Below the pieces are notes generated by a model that did no database searches, was not told the DNA's origin, and was given only the letters and a program-made list of their open reading frames with translations. From assembly GCA_025449435.1 (NCBI GenBank), contig JANWJO010000125.1:1-9550 (forward strand): DNA of 9,550 nt. The letters run 5' to 3'. This stretch comes from Chloroflexota bacterium (GTDB lineage: Bacteria > Chloroflexota > UBA4733). The translations under genes were made by a program, and so were the position numbers. Below, in pieces: positions 6,598 to 9,550 of the stretch; position 1 is the stretch's first letter, and each line of letters begins with the position of its first letter.

Positions 6598-6876
6598 ATG
6601 CCAGACCAGAAAACCTCAGACCAGCATGAGCATCAGCGCATCCAGGTGAGCAGCCGCTGCGCAGACTGCGGTGCTGAACTAGCCAACCAGACATTCAATC
6701 GCGCGGACGTGGAGCAGCAGAAGATGACGGAGCTGCCAGACCGCGAGGCGATGTCGCTGGTGAATGCCAACCTGGCGATACCTATCAATATCGCCGCCGC
6801 GCTGAACGTCCTGTCTGATGGCTCCATCGCCCAGGCCGGAGCGCTGCAGCAGGCGCCAATCGGCCAGCTGACGTAG
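6598..6876 (+). CDS. LPDRE-motif small protein 3 (HxH/CxxC type; candidate precursor)
   Basis: This 92-residue paralogue has AAAGGAGG (6585-6592) 5 bases before ATG. HEHQRIQV is at 10-17, CADCG at 21-25 and LPDREAMSL at 46-54. A helical hydrophobic half follows with NVLSDGSIAQA (70-80), and the protein ends APIGQLT. By hand, about 63 of 83 aligned positions match small protein 4 from HEH to the C-terminus, with the N-terminal 7-9 residues freely variable. The pattern of conserved middle and slightly varied C-terminus suggests recent tandem duplication with divergence of the product region. The 73-base gap to the preceding gene holds only a weak GC-rich inverted repeat. Confidence 0.85.
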   Translation: MPDQKTSDQHEHQRIQVSSRCADCGAELANQTFNRADVEQQKMTELPDREAMSLVNANLAIPINIAAALNVLSDGSIAQAGALQQAPIGQLT

Positions 6877-6928
6877 CCGGCAGCCGCTGGCAATAAGCCC
6901 GAGGCGTTAGAAGAAAGGAGAACTACCA

Positions 6929-7210
6929 ATGGCTAAAAACGGAAACAACATGCAGCAGCATGAGCACAGCCGCGTTCAGGTACGCAGCGTGTGCGCGGAC
7001 TGCGGCGCGGAGCTGGGCAACGCTACGTTCAACAAAGCGGACATCGAGCAGCAGCACATGACGGAGCTCCCTGATCGGGAGGCCATGTCGCTGGTCAATG
7101 CCGACATCGCGGCGCCCATCAACGCCGCCCTCGCCCTGAACGTCCTTTCGGATGGTTCGGTGGCGCAGGCAGTCGCTACGCAGTACGCGCCAATCACCCA
7201 AGCCACCTAG
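6929..7210 (+). CDS. LPDRE-motif small protein 4 (HxH/CxxC type; candidate precursor)
   Basis: This is a 93-residue protein with one extra N-terminal residue relative to its paralogues. AAAGGAG (6914-6920) lies 8 bases before ATG. HEHSRVQV is at 11-18, CADCG at 22-26 and LPDREAMSL at 47-55; then PINAALALNVLSDGSVAQA (63-81), ending APITQAT. The final five residues are identical to those of small protein 2. It is followed within 5 bases by a perfect 15-bp stem-loop. The cell location is unknown; there is no signal peptide, and the hydrophobic half is too polar to be a sure membrane segment. Confidence 0.85.
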   Translation: MAKNGNNMQQHEHSRVQVRSVCADCGAELGNATFNKADIEQQHMTELPDREAMSLVNADIAAPINAALALNVLSDGSVAQAVATQYAPITQAT

Positions 7211-7215
7211 CTACC

Positions 7216-7249
7216 TGCTGACCAGGCTGGTCCTCCAGCCTGGTCAGCA
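7216..7249 (+). terminator. Perfect 15-bp stem-loop after small protein 4
   Basis: Arms 7216-7230 and 7235-7249 pair at all 15 positions (TGCTGACCAGGCTGG and its complement) around a TCCT loop. The stem begins 5 bases after the stop codon. No T-run follows, so it is either a poor terminator, a 3'-end stabiliser of the upstream peptide mRNAs, or a processing site. It lies 28 bases before the ribosome site of the fifth small gene, which would then be expressed by read-through. Confidence 0.5.
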
Positions 7250-7292
7250 CGGGCGCGGCACTTGCCGGTTGGCATTCAAAGGAGGAGCCCAA

Positions 7293-7517
7293 ATGCCCTT
7301 TGGACGAAAACGCAAGCAGCGCCAATCCAACCAGGAGCTCGCACCCGAGCAGGAAACAATCACCGAGGAGGCCATCCTCGAACTGCCGGATCGCGAGCTC
7401 ATGAGTGTCCTTCCTACTGTGGGTTGGCTGGGCGGAGGATTGCTGAGTGGGGCGCCACTGCAAAGCAGCGGCGCTGCGGCCACACCGGACAGCCCGCCGG
7501 TCGAGGCGACCCCATAG
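7293..7517 (+). CDS. LPDRE-motif small protein 5 (Gly/Pro-rich; candidate precursor)
   Basis: This 74-residue protein has AAAGGAGGAG (7278-7287) just before ATG, which fixes this start over earlier in-frame codons. The N-terminus is strongly basic (FGRKRKQRQ), then an acidic ETITEEAILE region, the motif LPDRELMSVLP (31-41), a GGGLLSG segment (47-53) shared with small protein 1, and a Ser/Ala/Pro tail ending EATP. It therefore pairs with small protein 1 as a second subfamily without Cys. The two flank the HxH/CxxC triplet. The function is unknown. Confidence 0.8.
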   Translation: MPFGRKRKQRQSNQELAPEQETITEEAILELPDRELMSVLPTVGWLGGGLLSGAPLQSSGAAATPDSPPVEATP

Positions 7518-7531
7518 GACGAAAATCGCGA

Positions 7532-7587
7532 GCAGAAGCGCAAAGGACGGGTTCGAGCGAACGCTCGGCCCGTCCTTTGCTTTGTGC
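7532..7587 (+). terminator. Intrinsic-terminator-like or attenuator stem-loop before the protease gene
   Basis: The arms 7540-7551 (GCAAAGGACGGG) and 7569-7580 pair perfectly over 12 bp. Inside them, CGAGCG and CGCTCG (7554-7559 and 7562-7567) form a further 6-bp stem with a 2-base loop, and imperfect pairing extends outward to about 7532 and 7587. The stem is followed by TTTGTG, a weak T-tract. It stands between the five peptide genes and the protease gene on the same strand. It may end most peptide transcripts and let some read-through reach the protease. Confidence 0.7.
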
Positions 7588-7598
7588 AGTGACAAAAC

Positions 7599-9548
7599 AT
7601 GGCAGACGTATCACCAGTAGACTCGCCCCCCGCGCAGGCCGGCGCCGATGGCCGGGTTACGGAACCCGTTCGTACGCCCACCGGCGGCGAGGGCCGCGCC
7701 GCTGTCCGGGCGCCGCAACAGCCGGTTGGGCATCCCGGGCCGGTCCCAATTCCCGAGCGTCCAAAGCTTGCGCCAGGGGTGAGGCTCGCGGGTCAGTACC
7801 AGGAGAGCGCCTACACGGACCCTCCGTGGCTGATTGAACGTGGGGACGCGGGCTATGTGCACATCACGCCGTTGATCTATCGCGTCGCCGAGTTGTGCAC
7901 CGGCGAGAACACCTACGACGACATCGCTCGCAAGCTCACCGAGGCTGGCACGCCCGTGCAGCCGCAGACCATCCAACGGTTGGTCGGACAGCTGCTGATC
8001 CCGCGTGGTTTGGTCGTCGCAGCCGACGGATCTGTTGCTCAAACCTCGGCTGCTGGCCGCGGACTGACCCGCATCAACATTCGCACCAGAGAAATCCGGC
8101 CCGAGACGATTGAGCGCTTCACGAGGATCTTGCGCTGGTTTTACTGGCCGCCTGTCGCAGCCATCGTCCTACTGGCCGCGGCGGCCGCCGAAGGCTGGCT
8201 GTATTTCGTCCACGGCATCGCCGGCGGCCTGCGAGACGCGCTCAACTACCCGGGGCTGACGCTGGTCATCATGCTCTTCGTCATTGTGGCCGCGGCCTTC
8301 CACGAGCTCGGCCACGCGGCGGCGATGCATTACGCCGGCAGCAGCGTCAACGGCATGGGCGCCGGCGTCTACATGGTTTATCCGGTGTTCTACACCGACG
8401 TGACCAACAACTATCGCTTGGGCCGGTGGCCTCGGCTGCGGACCGACCTGGGCGGCTTCTATTTCAACCTCATCTTCGTTGTGGCCGTCATGGGCGCCTA
8501 CGCCCTGACGCGTCAGGAGTTCCTGCTGCTGGTGGTGCTCCTCATCAATTTCGAGATCATCCACCAGTTGCTGCCTTTCCTGCGGCTCGACGGTTACTGG
8601 GCGCTGGCGGACGCGACCGGCGTGCCTGACTTCCTGACGCAAATGGCCGCCTTCGTCCGCCGCATCGTGCCGGGGCTGCGCGGCCAGAAAATGCCCGAGC
8701 TGAAATGGTGGGGCAAGGCCATTTTCGCCAGCTACATCCTCATCAGCCTGCCCTTGATGGGCTTCCTGCTGTTCGTCCTTGTGCGGGCCGCGCCGCGCGC
8801 CTTTGCCACCGCCTACCAATCAGCGCTGAACCAAGCGCACGGCTACGCCTTGGCCCAAGCTCACGGCGACATCCTCGGCATGGTCAGCGCGGTGGGGCAA
8901 ATCCTGCTGCTGGCTATCCCGACGCTGGGCTTGGCCTATACCCTCACGCTGCTGCTGATCAAGCTCTCCCGAGGGATCTGGCGCTGGAGCGCGCCCTCGT
9001 GGCCGCGGCGGGCAGCCGGCGGCGTGCTCAGCGTCGGAATCGCCGCGCTGCTCGTGTGGCTGTGGATGCCGGCACGGCCCTCGTCCGCCAGCCCCCGGCC
9101 GCAAGCCGGACCCGCCTACGCGGCGGCCAGCTCAGACTTCCGACCGATCGGACAGCAGGACCAGGGCACCGTTCCCGAGGCCGTCGCGGCGTTGCCCTGG
9201 GATGCATCCACGACCAACGCCGTCGGCGCCGGGGTTACGACCGCGCCCTCGGCAGTCGCTCCGGCCAGCGTGGCTGCCGTGCCCAGCTCAGTTCCGACAA
9301 GCAGCGCCGCACCACAGCCGAGTGGCAACGCCGTACCGCAGCCGGACAGCAGCGTGCCGGCCCCGTCAGCTGTGCCCGCCACAGCCTGCGTGGCTGGGGC
9401 TGCCGGTTGCGCCGCTGCACCGCTGCCGACGGCAACTGCTGCCGGCGCTGTCCTGGTGGCGCCGGCGCCCACCGGTACAGCAGCCGCCGCCAGCGGCGCA
9501 CCCGCGGCCACGGGCACGACTTCACCGGCGCCCACGGCCACACCATGA
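7599..9548 (+). CDS. Membrane M50 metalloprotease with N-terminal PqqD/RRE-like domain
   Basis: This is a 649-residue protein. Residues 1-50 are Pro/Ala-rich. Residues about 58-140 (KLAPGVRL ... IERGDAGYVHIT ... YDDIARKL ... LLIPRGLVV) resemble the PqqD-like winged helix used for leader recognition in RiPP enzymes. Membrane segments follow at about 182-206, 215-245, 285-303, 306-325, 373-397, 428-455 and 473-490. The zinc motif HELGH is at 235-239, and LDGYW (330-334) supplies the distal Asp, as in site-2-type M50 proteases. Residues 491-649 are a Pro/Ala/Ser/Thr-rich tail with two Cys. It belongs to the 'putative peptide zinc metalloprotease' group, which cleaves membrane or peptide substrates in the bilayer. 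The ATG has no Shine-Dalgarno, unlike the upstream peptide genes, which are its likely substrates by context. A later start is possible. Confidence 0.9.
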   Translation: MADVSPVDSPPAQAGADGRVTEPVRTPTGGEGRAAVRAPQQPVGHPGPVPIPERPKLAPGVRLAGQYQESAYTDPPWLIERGDAGYVHITPLIYRVAELCTGENTYDDIARKLTEAGTPVQPQTIQRLVGQLLIPRGLVVAADGSVAQTSAAGRGLTRINIRTREIRPETIERFTRILRWFYWPPVAAIVLLAAAAAEGWLYFVHGIAGGLRDALNYPGLTLVIMLFVIVAAAFHELGHAAAMHYAGSSVNGMGAGVYMVYPVFYTDVTNNYRLGRWPRLRTDLGGFYFNLIFVVAVMGAYALTRQEFLLLVVLLINFEIIHQLLPFLRLDGYWALADATGVPDFLTQMAAFVRRIVPGLRGQKMPELKWWGKAIFASYILISLPLMGFLLFVLVRAAPRAFATAYQSALNQAHGYALAQAHGDILGMVSAVGQILLLAIPTLGLAYTLTLLLIKLSRGIWRWSAPSWPRRAAGGVLSVGIAALLVWLWMPARPSSASPRPQAGPAYAAASSDFRPIGQQDQGTVPEAVAALPWDASTTNAVGAGVTTAPSAVAPASVAAVPSSVPTSSAAPQPSGNAVPQPDSSVPAPSAVPATACVAGAAGCAAAPLPTATAAGAVLVAPAPTGTAAAASGAPAATGTTSPAPTATP

Positions 9549-9550
9549 AG

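Larger units (their letters stand above)
6246..7210 (+). repeat. Three tandem paralogous small genes
   Basis: Small proteins 2, 3 and 4 are head-to-tail copies with start-to-start distances of 352 and 331 bases. They align without gaps from the HEH motif to the last Thr, and each carries its own strong Shine-Dalgarno. The intergenic segments do not resemble each other beyond the ribosome site, so the duplication is visible in the coding parts only. Confidence 0.8.

Noticed and set aside
8169..8819. 216-codon open frame on - opposite the protease
   Set aside because: Antisense of a clear M50 membrane domain; the His/Gln/Glu-rich product is a typical shadow.
9116..9541. 141-codon Ala/Gly/Val-rich frame on - opposite the protease tail
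   Set aside because: Arises from the repetitive GC-rich codons of the Pro/Ala/Ser/Thr tail; no start signal.

Overview
The window is GC-rich bacterial DNA with dense genes and very clear Shine-Dalgarno sequences (AAAGGAGG type). No rRNA, tRNA, insertion sequence or CRISPR array was seen. Gene content (a MetE-like zinc enzyme, an orphan gas-vesicle protein, a GH130/GT4 mannan-type sugar cluster, and an M50 protease with tandem small peptides) would fit a Chloroflexota or actinobacterial-like high-GC organism. That assignment is inference from flavour only; no marker gene settles it.

Layout. (a) 1-414: the 3' end of a cobalamin-independent methionine synthase-like gene, with all four zinc-ligand positions visible. 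(b) 592-1140: a possible 31-codon ORF, a 68-residue CxxC/CxxC zinc-ribbon-like small protein, and a confident gvpA with no other gas-vesicle gene in the window. (c) 1137-4681: a sugar locus. A GT4 glycosyltransferase on + diverges from a translationally coupled GH130 glycosidase/phosphorylase and an (alpha/alpha)6-toroid-like protein on -. The divergent spacer holds two copies of a palindrome (ATGAG-N6-CTCAT) centred 32 bp apart, and a third related copy overlaps the start of the next regulator gene. (d) 4707-5501 (-): an OmpR/PhoB-type response regulator with a partly degenerate receiver, convergent with the glycosyltransferase and separated from it by a long inverted repeat. (e) 5566-9548 (+): a likely single functional unit made of an 88-residue protein of unknown function, five small proteins that all carry an LPDRE-x-MS motif, and a 649-residue membrane M50 metalloprotease with an N-terminal PqqD/RRE-like winged-helix region and a Pro/Ala/Ser/Thr tail.

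The most interesting part is region (e). Three of the five small proteins are tandem paralogues with an HxH...CxxC N-terminal segment, the LPDRE-x-MS motif, a hydrophobic helical C-terminal half and a terminal Thr. The other two share only the motif, followed by a Gly/Pro-rich tail. Each has a strong Shine-Dalgarno, whereas the protease start has none and is preceded by a strong stem-loop. This is the architecture expected of peptide precursors made in excess over a processing membrane protease, in other words a candidate RiPP-like system. No tailoring enzyme is visible, because the window ends 2 bases after the protease stop codon.
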